Shown one piece after another: positions 25,173-34,877 of a stretch of DNA of 64,000 bases. Origin of the DNA: Rhodocyclaceae bacterium (GTDB lineage Bacteria > Pseudomonadota > Gammaproteobacteria > Burkholderiales > Rhodocyclaceae). Under the pieces are notes generated by a model. That model worked only from the letters and a program-made list of their open reading frames with translations. It was not told the DNA's origin and made no database searches. The translations under genes and the position numbers were made by a program. The stretch is taken from the NCBI GenBank assembly GCA_016718525.1, contig JADKDD010000002.1:1426001-1490000 (forward strand), given 5' to 3'. The stretch's first letter is position 1; every line of letters begins with the position of its first letter.

Positions 25173-28100
25173 ATGAAGAGCCTTTTCGCTGATCTTTTCA
25201 AGCAGAACGTTGCTGTCGAGCAAGAGTTCGATGCCATAACAATTGGACTTGCCTCGCCGGAGAAAATTCGCTCGTGGTCTTATGGTGAAGTTAAAAAGCC
25301 CGAGACAATCAATTACCGGACGTTTAAACCGGAACGGGATGGGCTATTCTGCGCAAAAATATTCGGACCCGTCAAAGATTATGAGTGTGTCTGTGGTAAG
25401 TACAAGCGCCTGAAACATCGAGGGGTCATTTGCGAGAAGTGCGGTGTTGAGGTTACTCAGTCCAAAGTTCGTCGCGAGCGCATGGGTCATATTGAACTGG
25501 CATCTGTTGTTGCGCACATTTGGTTCTTGAAAAGTCTGCCGAGCCGTTTAGGGATGGTCTTGGATATGACGCTGCGTGATATTGAGCGAGTGTTGTACTT
25601 TGAAGCATATGTAGTTGTTGATCCAGGCATGACCCCATTAAATCGGGCGCAACTTCTGACTGAAGACGACTACCTCGTCAAAGTTGAGGAATATGGCGAT
25701 GACTTTACGGCGGTCATGGGGGCCGAAGGCGTCCGCGAGTTGTTGCGTACCCTAGACCTTCCGCGTGAAGTCGAAACTTTACGCAGCGAGTTAGAAACGA
25801 CAGGTTCTGAAGCCAAGATGAAGAAGCTGTCGAAAAGGCTAAAGGTGATCGAAGGATTCCTTAAGTCGGGAATAAAGCCGGAATGGATGGTCTTGGAGGT
25901 CCTGCCCGTGCTGCCGCCGGACTTGCGCCCACTCGTTCCCTTGGATGGGGGACGTTTTGCCACCTCCGATTTAAACGATTTATATCGTCGAGTTATTAAC
26001 CGTAATAACCGGCTCAAGCGACTCTTGGAGCTGAAGGCACCGGAGATTATTGTTCGCAACGAAAAACGCATGCTGCAGGAATCCGTCGATTCATTGCTTG
26101 ATAACGGTCGCCGAGGCAAGGCAATGACAGGAGCAAATAAGCGTCCGTTAAAGTCGCTTGCAGACATGATCAAGGGGAAGGGTGGGCGATTCCGTCAAAA
26201 CTTGTTAGGGAAGCGCGTGGATTACTCCGGGCGTTCAGTCATTGTGGTTGGCCCTCAACTAAAGCTTCATCAATGCGGACTACCCAAAAAAATGGCGTTG
26301 GAGTTGTTCAAGCCATACATTTTCGAGCGACTCGAAAAAATGGGTATCGCGAGCACAATTAAGGCCGCCAAGAAGGAAGTTGAGGCTGAAACTGCGGTCG
26401 TCTGGGATATTCTCGAGGAGGTGATTCGCGAACATCCGGTACTGTTGAATCGTGCGCCTACGCTGCATCGTCTTGGCATTCAGGCATTTGAGCCAGTGCT
26501 GATTGAAGGCAAAGCCATTCAGTTGCATCCATTGGTTTGCGTTGCTTTTAATGCCGACTTTGACGGCGATCAGATGGCAGTTCATGTACCGCTATCCCTA
26601 GAGGCGCAAATGGAAGCGCGCACGCTTATGCTCGCTTCAAATAATGTGTTGTCACCCGCAAATGGCGCCCCGATCATTGTTCCATCCCAAGACGTCGTGC
26701 TTGGCTTGTACTATGCAACGCGGGAAAGTGTAGCGGCTCGTGGAACGGGCATGATTTTTTCTGACGTTCCTGAACTGGTCCGGGCCGTGGATACTCGTCA
26801 AGTCGACTTGCACGCCAGAATCACAATTCGCTTGCGCGAATTTGAAAAGACCGATGCCGGAATGTGGGAGGAAAAAGTTACGCGATACTCGACCACAGCC
26901 GGTCGGGCGTTGCTTTCTGAAATTTTGCCGAGAGGCCTGCCATTTAAGGCGATTGACAAGCCGCTGAAGAAAAAAGAAATTTCTAAGCTCATCGACGAAA
27001 GCTTCCGTAGATGCGGACTGAAGGATACCGTCGTTTTTGCGGACCACTTGATGCAACAAGGATTTAAGCTGGCTACTCGCGCTGGTATATCAATTTGTGT
27101 TGATGACATGCTGGTCCCCGAAAAGAAGCACGAATTGATCGACGACGCTGAAAGAGAAGTCAAGGAAATTGAAAAGCAATATACGTCTGGCTTGGTAACG
27201 GGTGGTGAGCGTTACAACAAGGTAGTGGATATCTGGGGTCGGACGGGCGATCAGGTAGCCAAGGCGATGATGGACCAACTCGCACACGAACAGGTTACGA
27301 GCATTGATGGAAAGCGCGTTAGCCAAGAGTCGTTTAACTCGATTTACATGATGGCCGACTCAGGCGCTCGCGGTTCCGCGGCACAGATCCGCCAGTTGGC
27401 AGGTATGCGCGGTCTGATGGCCAAACCTGATGGTTCGATCATTGAAACACCGATTACCTCAAATTTCCGTGAAGGTCTCAATGTTTTGCAATACTTCATT
27501 TCGACACACGGAGCGCGGAAGGGATTGGCCGATACCGCCCTGAAAACCGCCAACTCGGGATACCTGACGCGGAGACTTGTTGATGTAACACAAGACCTTG
27601 TAGTGACAGAAGATGACTGCGGGACACAAAATGGGTTCAGCTTAAAAGCGCTCATTGAAGGTGGGGAAGTGATCGAAGCGCTTCGGGAACGCGTACTGGG
27701 CAGAGTGGTTGCCGCTGACGTCATCAACCCGGACACGCAAGACGTTATGTTTGCCAACGGCACCTTGCTGGACGAAGATGCGGTGGACCTAATCGAGAGC
27801 GTCGGAATTGACGAAGTTCGTGTTCGCACACCTTTGACTTGCGAAACACGCTACGGTTTGTGCGCCAAGTGTTACGGAAGGGATCTTGGTCGTGGCAACT
27901 TGGTCAATGTTGGCGAGGCGGTTGGTGTGATTGCAGCTCAGTCAATTGGAGAGCCTGGAACGCAATTGACCATGCGGACCTTTCACGTTGGTGGCGCCGC
28001 TTCGCGGGCGGCTGCACAGAGCACGATTGAGGCAAAGAGCTCCGGAGTCATTCGTATTTCCAGCTCAATGCGGGTGGTGACAAATCCAAAAGGCGAGAAA

Positions 28101-29381
28101 GTGGTTATCTCCCGCTCCGGCGAAATTATTGTTACCGAGGATAGTGGCCGTGAGCGCGAACGACATAAAGTACCCTATGGCGCTACTTTATTGGCGACAG
28201 ACGGGAAGCAGATTAAGGCGGGGGTTCAACTCGCAACATGGGACCCACACACTCGCCCCATTGTGACTGAGTATGCTGGTACGGTCAGATTCGAGAATGT
28301 TACCGAAGGGGTAACAGTTGCTAAACAGCTAGACGAAGTTACAGGCCTTTCAACACTGGTCGTGATTGACGCGCAACGCGGAAGCAAATCGGCAACAAAA
28401 GGCCAGCGCCCGCAAGTCAAATTGATTGATGCAAATGGCGAAGACGTCAAAATTCACGGAACCGATCACGTTGTCACTCTGACTTTCCAGGTCGGATCAC
28501 TGATAACGGTAAAGGATGGTCAGATGGTGTCTGTGGGAGACATTCTTGCGCGCATTCCTCAAGAGTCATCAAAGACGAGGGACATTACGGGAGGGTTGCC
28601 GCGGGTGGCTGAATTGTTCGAAGCTCGATCACCCAAGGACGCTGGAATGTTGGCTGAGGTTACAGGGACGGTTTCGTTTGGTAAGGATACTAAAGGTAAG
28701 CAGCGACTTGTAATTACCGAACCTGATGGTACCGCACATGAATACCTTATCTCAAAAGATAAGCATGTCATGGCTCATGATGGACAAGTTGTCAATAAAG
28801 GGGAGATCATCGTTGATGGCCCCGCAGATTCTCATGACATATTGCGCCTAAAAGGCGTCGAAGCACTGGTTCGATACATCATTGACGAAGTTCAAGACGT
28901 TTATCGACTGCAAGGTGTCAAGATTAATGATAAGCATATTGAAGTGATTGTCCGTCAGATGCTGCGCCGAGTTGTCGTCACTGAGACTGGTGGTTCCAGC
29001 TTTATTAAGGAAGAGCAAGTTGAACGTGCTGCAGTGTTTGACGAAAATGATCGACTTATCGCTGCGGGCAAGGCGCCTGCTGCATTTGAGAATGTGCTGC
29101 TTGGCATAACGAAAGCAAGTCTATCTACAGACTCATTCATCTCAGCTGCTTCTTTCCAAGAAACAACGAGAGTGCTGACCGAGGCAGCAATTATGGGCAA
29201 ACGTGACGAATTGCGCGGCTTGAAGGAAAACGTGATAGTTGGGCGACTCATCCCGGCGGGCACTGGGTTAGCCTATCATCGCACCCGCCGCATGCAGTCC
29301 TCGGGAGGAGACGCTGCCAGAGAGCTTTTCGATCTACCCGCGCCCAGTGAAACCGATGGGGCCGCAGCAACGATAAGTTGA
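25173..29381 (+). CDS. rpoC: DNA-directed RNA polymerase subunit beta'
   Basis: 1402 aa. The catalytic Mg-binding NADFDGDQMAVH, the N-terminal zinc site (CVCGKYKRLKHRG...CEKC) and the second zinc cluster (CETRYGLCAKCYG) are present, with the trigger-loop region (MRTFHVGG). It lies 27 bases after rpoB behind AAGGAG. Its stop codon lies within the -35 hexamer of the rpsL promoter. Confidence 0.99.
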   Translation: MKSLFADLFKQNVAVEQEFDAITIGLASPEKIRSWSYGEVKKPETINYRTFKPERDGLFCAKIFGPVKDYECVCGKYKRLKHRGVICEKCGVEVTQSKVRRERMGHIELASVVAHIWFLKSLPSRLGMVLDMTLRDIERVLYFEAYVVVDPGMTPLNRAQLLTEDDYLVKVEEYGDDFTAVMGAEGVRELLRTLDLPREVETLRSELETTGSEAKMKKLSKRLKVIEGFLKSGIKPEWMVLEVLPVLPPDLRPLVPLDGGRFATSDLNDLYRRVINRNNRLKRLLELKAPEIIVRNEKRMLQESVDSLLDNGRRGKAMTGANKRPLKSLADMIKGKGGRFRQNLLGKRVDYSGRSVIVVGPQLKLHQCGLPKKMALELFKPYIFERLEKMGIASTIKAAKKEVEAETAVVWDILEEVIREHPVLLNRAPTLHRLGIQAFEPVLIEGKAIQLHPLVCVAFNADFDGDQMAVHVPLSLEAQMEARTLMLASNNVLSPANGAPIIVPSQDVVLGLYYATRESVAARGTGMIFSDVPELVRAVDTRQVDLHARITIRLREFEKTDAGMWEEKVTRYSTTAGRALLSEILPRGLPFKAIDKPLKKKEISKLIDESFRRCGLKDTVVFADHLMQQGFKLATRAGISICVDDMLVPEKKHELIDDAEREVKEIEKQYTSGLVTGGERYNKVVDIWGRTGDQVAKAMMDQLAHEQVTSIDGKRVSQESFNSIYMMADSGARGSAAQIRQLAGMRGLMAKPDGSIIETPITSNFREGLNVLQYFISTHGARKGLADTALKTANSGYLTRRLVDVTQDLVVTEDDCGTQNGFSLKALIEGGEVIEALRERVLGRVVAADVINPDTQDVMFANGTLLDEDAVDLIESVGIDEVRVRTPLTCETRYGLCAKCYGRDLGRGNLVNVGEAVGVIAAQSIGEPGTQLTMRTFHVGGAASRAAAQSTIEAKSSGVIRISSSMRVVTNPKGEKVVISRSGEIIVTEDSGRERERHKVPYGATLLATDGKQIKAGVQLATWDPHTRPIVTEYAGTVRFENVTEGVTVAKQLDEVTGLSTLVVIDAQRGSKSATKGQRPQVKLIDANGEDVKIHGTDHVVTLTFQVGSLITVKDGQMVSVGDILARIPQESSKTRDITGGLPRVAELFEARSPKDAGMLAEVTGTVSFGKDTKGKQRLVITEPDGTAHEYLISKDKHVMAHDGQVVNKGEIIVDGPADSHDILRLKGVEALVRYIIDEVQDVYRLQGVKINDKHIEVIVRQMLRRVVVTETGGSSFIKEEQVERAAVFDENDRLIAAGKAPAAFENVLLGITKASLSTDSFISAASFQETTRVLTEAAIMGKRDELRGLKENVIVGRLIPAGTGLAYHRTRRMQSSGGDAARELFDLPAPSETDGAAATIS

Positions 29382-29406
29382 CGCACTACTGCTAGCGTCA
29401 TATAAT
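29378..29406 (+). promoter_or_regulatory. Consensus-like promoter of the str (rpsL) operon
   Basis: TTGACG at 29378-29383, exactly 17 bases, then TATAAT at 29401-29406. The -35 contains the last two bases of the rpoC AGT codon plus its TGA stop. It is the closest match to the sigma-70 consensus that I found in the window and should drive rpsL-rpsG-fusA-tuf independently of rpoBC. Confidence 0.8.
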
Positions 29407-29463
29407 CTCACCCCTTTGCCTGTTACCAACTTCATTTGCAAGCGCGACTTAGGAATTCAATAA

Positions 29464-29841
29464 ATGCCGACAACAAATCAACTAATACGCAAGCCGCGTC
29501 AAGCTCCGGTCACCAAAAGCAAGGTCCCGGCACTGGAAAACTGCCCAGCCAAACGAGGGGTGTGCACGCGCGTCTACACAACGACACCAAAAAAGCCGAA
29601 CTCGGCGCTGCGAAAAGTCGCGAAGGTAAGATTAACTAATGGTTTCGAGGTGATTTCGTACATTGGTGGGGAGGGACATAACCTTCAAGAGCACTCGGTA
29701 GTGTTGATTCGTGGCGGCCGCGTAAAAGATCTTCCTGGTGTGCGTTATCACATCGTCCGCGGAAGTTTGGACACACAGGGCGTGAAGGACAGAAAGCAAA
29801 GCAGATCCAAGTACGGCGCAAAACGCCCGAAGGCTGCTTAA
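29464..29841 (+). CDS. rpsL: 30S ribosomal protein S12
   Basis: 125 aa decoding-centre protein. TTPKKPNSALRKVAKVRL carries the streptomycin-site Lys in its usual form (PKKPNSA), and GGRVKDLPGVRYH holds the second site. First gene of the str operon. Confidence 0.99.
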   Translation: MPTTNQLIRKPRQAPVTKSKVPALENCPAKRGVCTRVYTTTPKKPNSALRKVAKVRLTNGFEVISYIGGEGHNLQEHSVVLIRGGRVKDLPGVRYHIVRGSLDTQGVKDRKQSRSKYGAKRPKAA

Positions 29842-29861
29842 CCGAACATTAGGAGAAAAAA

Positions 29862-30332
29862 ATGCCTCGTCGTCGCGAAGTACCAAAACGTGACATTCTG
29901 CCGGACCCAAAATTCGGTAGTGTCGATTTGTCAAAATTTGTGAACGTGTTAATGACTAGCGGTAAAAAATCTGTAGCGGAACGCATAATTTATGGTGCGT
30001 TCGAGCAGATCCGCACCAAGAGTGGGAAAGACCCGCTTGAGATTTTTGCATTGGCAGTAAACAACGTAAAGCCAGTTGTTGAGGTTAAGAGTCGCCGAGT
30101 TGGAGGCGCGAATTATCAGGTGCCGGTAGAGGTTCGTCCGTCACGCAGAATGGCGCTTTCCATGCGCTGGATTCGTGAAGCTGCAAGAAAGCGCTCTGAG
30201 AAGTCTATGGGGCAGCGGTTGGCATCCGAATTGATAGAAGCGTCGGAGGGCCGTGGTGCAGCGATGAAAAAACGAGAGGAAATTCATCGCATGGCTGAGG
30301 CAAATAAGGCATTTTCTCATTTTAGATTCTGA
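29862..30332 (+). CDS. rpsG: 30S ribosomal protein S7
   Basis: 156 aa. It nucleates 30S head assembly and in E. coli represses the str operon. Starts MPRRREVPKRDILPDPK and ends AFSHFRF, both standard. TTAGGAG precedes the ATG. Confidence 0.99.
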   Translation: MPRRREVPKRDILPDPKFGSVDLSKFVNVLMTSGKKSVAERIIYGAFEQIRTKSGKDPLEIFALAVNNVKPVVEVKSRRVGGANYQVPVEVRPSRRMALSMRWIREAARKRSEKSMGQRLASELIEASEGRGAAMKKREEIHRMAEANKAFSHFRF

Positions 30333-30446
30333 TAATTGTTGTTGTTGAGCGACGCAAGACGTTGCGCAACGTTTGTCGATTATGACTAAGAGAGTCGGTC
30401 TCAGAGACAGGACTCTCAATTGATACAGGTTAGGTAGGTAATTAAA

Positions 30447-32541
30447 GTGGCCCGAAAAACTCCCATTGAGCGTTATCGAAATATCGGCATTTCCGCGCAC
30501 ATTGATGCAGGGAAAACGACGACTACCGAGCGCATACTTTTCTACACCGGTGTGAACCACAAAATCGGTGAGGTGCACGACGGTGCCGCCACCATGGACT
30601 GGATGGAACAGGAGCAAGAGCGCGGAATTACGATTACCTCGGCTGCGACGACATGCTTCTGGAAGGGTATGGCCCAGAACTTTGCGGAACATAGAATTAA
30701 CATCATCGACACTCCGGGACACGTCGACTTTACGATCGAAGTTGAACGATCGATGCGAGTGCTGGACGGCGCTTGCATGGTGTATTGCGCTGTGGGCGGC
30801 GTTCAGCCTCAATCAGAAACTGTTTGGCGTCAAGCGACCAAATATAAGGTGCCCCGGCTAGCTTTCGTCAATAAAATGGACCGCCAAGGCGCAGACTTTT
30901 TCAAAGTTCACGATCAAATGCGGCAGCGTCTAAAAGCCAACCCGATCCCACTTCAGATTCCAATCGGCGCTGAGGAGCGCTTTGAAGGATTGGTTGATCT
31001 TGTCAAGATGAAGTCCGTCATTTGGGACGAAGAAAATCAGGGTACCAAATTCACCTATGGTGATATTCCAAGTGAGCTGCAGGAAACAGCGAATGAGTGG
31101 CGCAATAAAATGGTTGAGGCTGCCGCTGAAGCATCTGAAGACTTGATGAACAAGTACTTGGAAGATGGTGATTTATCCGAGGCAGATCTCAAGGCAGGTA
31201 TTCGGGCGAGAACCATTAATGCTGAAATTGTCCCGATGTTGTGCGGCTCGGCTTTCAAGAACAAAGGGCGTTCAGGCGATGCTTGATGCGGTTATTGAGT
31301 ATCTGCCGGCGCCGACCGACATTCCTCCTGTCACTGGTTTGCTCGAGGACGAGTCAATTGGTGAGCGCCGAGCGGCTGATGACGAACCGTTTTCCGCACT
31401 TGCGTTCAAGATCATGACCGACCCATATGTTGGGCAATTGACGTTTTTCCGGGTCTACTCGGGAATGGTCAAGACGGGCGACACCATATTCAATCCGATC
31501 AAGGGACGTAAAGAACGAATTGGCCGCATCTTGCAAATGCACGCGAATCAGCGCGAAGAAATCAAAGAGGTTTTCGCCGGTGATATCGCAGCGGCCGTCG
31601 GCCTTAAGGAGGCAACAACTGGCGAAACGCTGTGCGATCCTGCAAAGGTGATCACCCTGGAGCGAATGATTTTCCCAGAGCCCGTCATTCACGTCGCTGT
31701 CGAACCGAAGACAAAAGTCGACCAAGAGAAGATGGGTATTGCCTTAAACCGCCTTGCGCAAGAAGACCCGTCATTCAGAGTTCGAACTGACGAAGAATCC
31801 GGTCAGACAATTATTTCTGGAATGGGCGAATTGCACCTTGAGATACTTGTTGATCGAATGAAGCGCGAGTTTGGTGTCGAAGCAAACGTCGGCGCACCCC
31901 AAGTTGCATATCGCGAAGCGGTCAGAAAGTCCGTCGAGCAAGAAGGCAAGTTTGTTAAGCAGTCTGGTGGCCGAGGGCAGTATGGTCACGTTTGGATCAA
32001 GCTTGAACCTCACGAAGCAGGTAAAGGCTTTGAATTCGTCGATGCAGTCAAGGGTGGTGCGGTTCCAAGGGAATTTATTCCTGCAGTCGAAAAAGGTCTG
32101 CGCGAAACTTTACCAAACGGGGTTCTGGCTGGGTTTCCAGTTGTCGATGTCAAGGTCACTCTATTCGACGGTTCGTCCCATGATGTTGATTCAAATGAGA
32201 ATGCATTCAAGATGGCTGCCTCGATGGCATTTAAGGATGCAATGAGAAAAGCAAGCCCGGTGTTGCTAGAGCCGATGATGGCTGTTGAGGTTGAGACGCC
32301 GGAAGACTACATGGGCAATGTGATGGGTGATCTATCAAGTCGGCGCGGCATCGTCCATGGAATGGAAGATCAAGTTGGTGGAATTAAGTTGATAAAAGCC
32401 GAAGTACCTCTAGCTGAAATGTTTGGCTACTCAACACAGCTACGGTCTCTTTCGCAAGGTCGTGCAACGTACTCTATGGAATTCAAGCATTACACTGAAG
32501 CCCCTAAAAATGTTGCGGAAGCTGTAATCAACAAAAAATAA
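30447..32541 (+). CDS. fusA: Elongation factor G, interrupted by a one-base frameshift
   Basis: EF-G drives ribosomal translocation. GTG start at 30447. The first frame gives AHIDAGKTTTTERIL (P-loop), DTPGHVDF and NKMDR, then breaks after LCGSAFKNKG at about 31266: it reads RSGDA and stops at 31286. The next frame (+1) continues without loss from VQAMLDAVIEYLPAPTD to the normal end at 32541. Removing one G from the GGG at 31266-31268 restores about 697 aa, the usual length. The downstream half is fully conserved (GRGQYGHVWI, MGNVMGDLSSRRG), so selection appears intact. This is most simply a homopolymer sequencing error; a real mutation or recoding site are alternatives. Confidence 0.9.
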
Positions 32542-32556
32542 ATTACTTTCGATACT

Positions 32557-33761
32557 GGAAATTAACCATGGCAAAAGGCAAATTTGAGCGAACGAAGCCG
32601 CACGTTAACGTGGGGACGATTGGGCACGTGGATCACGGCAAGACGACATTGACGGCGGCGATGACGACGATTTTGGCGGCGAAATTTGGTGGTGAGGCGC
32701 GAGCCTATGATCAGATTGATGCGGCGCCAGAAGAGAAGGCGCGCGGGATCACGATTAATACGGCGCACGTTGAGTACGAGACAAAGAATCGGCATTACGC
32801 GCACGTGGATTGCCCTGGGCACGCGGACTACGTCAAGAACATGATTACCGGTGCGGCGCAGATGGATGGTGCGATTTTGGTGTGTTCAGCCGCTGACGGC
32901 CCGATGCCGCAAACCCGTGAGCACATTTTGTTGGCCCGTCAGGTTGGCGTGCCATACGTGATCGTGTTTATGAACAAATGCGACATGGTGGATGATGCTG
33001 AGTTGCTTGAGTTGGTTGAAATGGAACTGCGCGAGTTGCTCAGCAAATACGATTTCCCTGGGGATGACACCCCAATCGTTCATGGCTCGGCACTCAAAGC
33101 ACTGCAGGGTGACAAAGGTCCGCTGGGTGAAGAGGCCATCATGAAACTGGCTGATGCCTTGGATAGTTATATTCCTACTCCTGAGCGTGCAGTCGACAAG
33201 CCGTTCTTGATGCCGATCGAAGACGTGTTCTCGATCTCGGGTCGTGGCACCGTGGTGACTGGCCGAATTGAGCGCGGTATTGTCAAGGTTGGCGAAGAAA
33301 TTGAAATTATCGGCATCAAACCGACACTTAAAACCATTTGTACCGGTGTGGAAATGTTCCGTAAGCTGCTTGATCAAGGGCAGGCTGGCGATAATGTGGG
33401 CGTCTTGTTGCGCGGCACCAAGCGCGAAGAGGTTGAGCGTGGTCAGGTGTTAGCGAAGCCGGGCTCGATCACTCCGCATACCCACTTCACCTCGGAGGTT
33501 TACATTCTGAGTAAAGATGAAGGTGGTCGGCACACGCCGTTCTTCAATGGTTACCGTCCGCAGTTCTACTTCCGGACTACTGACGTAACGGGCAGCATTG
33601 AGTTGCCGGCGGGCACAGAGATGGTGATGCCGGGCGACAACATTGCGATGACGGTGAAGCTGATTGCGCCGATTGCTATGGAAGAGGGCCTGCGCTTCGC
33701 CATTCGTGAGGGCGGTCGTACTGTCGGCGCCGGTGTCGTGGCTAAAGTTATCGAATAAGAC
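32557..33761 (+). repeat. 1.2-kb direct repeat, tuf copy 2
   Basis: Partner of 16291-17495. The match runs from GGAAATTAACC upstream of the ATG to GAC after the stop, and flanks are unrelated. Confidence 0.85.
32568..33758 (+). CDS. tuf: Elongation factor Tu, copy 2
   Basis: 396 aa, same protein as the product of the gene at 16302, with the same P-loop, switch and NKCD motifs. Last gene of the str operon, 26 bases after fusA. Two tuf genes, one behind the tRNA cluster and one behind fusA, is the common proteobacterial arrangement. Confidence 0.98.
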   Translation: MAKGKFERTKPHVNVGTIGHVDHGKTTLTAAMTTILAAKFGGEARAYDQIDAAPEEKARGITINTAHVEYETKNRHYAHVDCPGHADYVKNMITGAAQMDGAILVCSAADGPMPQTREHILLARQVGVPYVIVFMNKCDMVDDAELLELVEMELRELLSKYDFPGDDTPIVHGSALKALQGDKGPLGEEAIMKLADALDSYIPTPERAVDKPFLMPIEDVFSISGRGTVVTGRIERGIVKVGEEIEIIGIKPTLKTICTGVEMFRKLLDQGQAGDNVGVLLRGTKREEVERGQVLAKPGSITPHTHFTSEVYILSKDEGGRHTPFFNGYRPQFYFRTTDVTGSIELPAGTEMVMPGDNIAMTVKLIAPIAMEEGLRFAIREGGRTVGAGVVAKVIE

Positions 33762-33795
33762 TTGTGTAAGTAGGAAAAGCGCGATAAAATCGCGC
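33762..33795 (+). promoter_or_regulatory. Putative S10 operon promoter with overlapping hairpin
   Basis: TTGTGT (33762-33767), 17 bases, TAAAAT (33785-33790). The -10 lies in a perfect hairpin GCGCGAT-AAA-ATCGCGC (33779-33795). The hairpin could instead act as a weak terminator or pause after tuf; there is no T-run. Confidence 0.5.
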
Positions 33796-33832
33796 CCTTT
33801 CGCGCTCAGCGAGTTGTTCTTTAGGAAATCAA

Positions 33833-34144
33833 ATGGAAAGCCAGAAAATACGTATTCGCCTCAAGGCATTTGACTATCGCTTGATTGATCAATCGGCGCT
33901 AGAGATAGTTGATACAGCCAAGCGCACCGGAGCTGTGGTTCGTGGACCGGTCCCACTGCCAACACGAATCGAGCGGTTTGATGTCCTCCGATCACCGCAC
34001 GTCAACAAAACGTCGCGGGATCAATTTGAGATTCGTACTCATCTTCGTTTAATGGACATCATTGATCCAACTGATAAGACGGTTGATGCATTGATGAAAT
34101 TGGATTTGCCCGCTGGAGTAGATGTCGAAATTAAGTTGAAGTAA
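33833..34144 (+). CDS. rpsJ: 30S ribosomal protein S10
   Basis: 103 aa. First gene of the S10 operon; the protein also binds NusB/NusG in antitermination. KIRIRLKAFDYRLIDQSA and GPVPLPTRIERFDVLRSPH are standard. AGGAAATCAA precedes the ATG. Confidence 0.99.
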   Translation: MESQKIRIRLKAFDYRLIDQSALEIVDTAKRTGAVVRGPVPLPTRIERFDVLRSPHVNKTSRDQFEIRTHLRLMDIIDPTDKTVDALMKLDLPAGVDVEIKLK

Positions 34145-34220
34145 CGGCGAGCGAGAAGTTGTTTTAAGCGTTGCAAATATAGAAGCCCTGCCAATCGTAG
34201 CGGGGAGTTTGGAGAAGAAA

Positions 34221-34865
34221 ATGAGTTTAGGCCTAGTTGGATGTAAGGTCGGCATGACGCGCGTGTTTTCGGATGATGGTTCGTCCGTTCCAGTCACCGT
34301 GATAGACGTGTCGAATAATCGGATCACCCAAGTAAAAACTAAGGAAGTTGACGGCTATGTATCGGTGCAAGTCGCATTTGGTGCGCGTCGGCCGTCGAGA
34401 GTCAATAAAGCCCAGATTGGTCATCTTGCGAAAGCCGGAGTGACGGCCGGTCAACTTTACAAAGAATTTCAAGTAGACGAACCTCAGCTGGTTGACCTAA
34501 AGCTTGGCTCAGTAGTAAGTGCGCAAGTTTTCTCGGTTGGCCAAATGGTCGATGTATCGGGTACATCAATCGGAAAGGGATTTGCAGGAGCAATCAAGCG
34601 CCACAATTTCTCGTCCAATCGCGCATCTCATGGAAATTCCGTTTCCCACAATGCACCAGGTTCGATAGGAATGGCGCAAGATCCGGGCCGCGTTTTTCCA
34701 GGGAAACGGATGGCGGGACATCTGGGCGACGTGACCTGTACGACCCAGAACCTCGAGGTAATCCGAATTGACGCTGAACGCCAATTGTTGCTGGTAAAGG
34801 GCGCGGTTCCAGGTGCCAAAGGTGGGCATTTGATTGTTACCCCAGCGGTTAAAACCTCTAAGTAA
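34221..34865 (+). CDS. rplC: 50S ribosomal protein L3
   Basis: 214 aa. ATG 34221 (MSLGLVGCKVGMTRVF) is chosen over an in-frame TTG twelve bases upstream because GGAGAAG lies between them and the N-terminus is then standard. SRASHGNSVSHNAPGSIGM contains the glutamine-methylation region of L3, but the usual Gln before it is not obvious. Confidence 0.97.
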   Translation: MSLGLVGCKVGMTRVFSDDGSSVPVTVIDVSNNRITQVKTKEVDGYVSVQVAFGARRPSRVNKAQIGHLAKAGVTAGQLYKEFQVDEPQLVDLKLGSVVSAQVFSVGQMVDVSGTSIGKGFAGAIKRHNFSSNRASHGNSVSHNAPGSIGMAQDPGRVFPGKRMAGHLGDVTCTTQNLEVIRIDAERQLLLVKGAVPGAKGGHLIVTPAVKTSK

Positions 34866-34877
34866 CCGGAGCCGACC

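Noticed and set aside
16291..33761. tuf direct repeats as ends of a composite mobile element.
   Set aside because: The intervening order is the standard proteobacterial secE-rpoBC-str block; no transposase or integrase is present.
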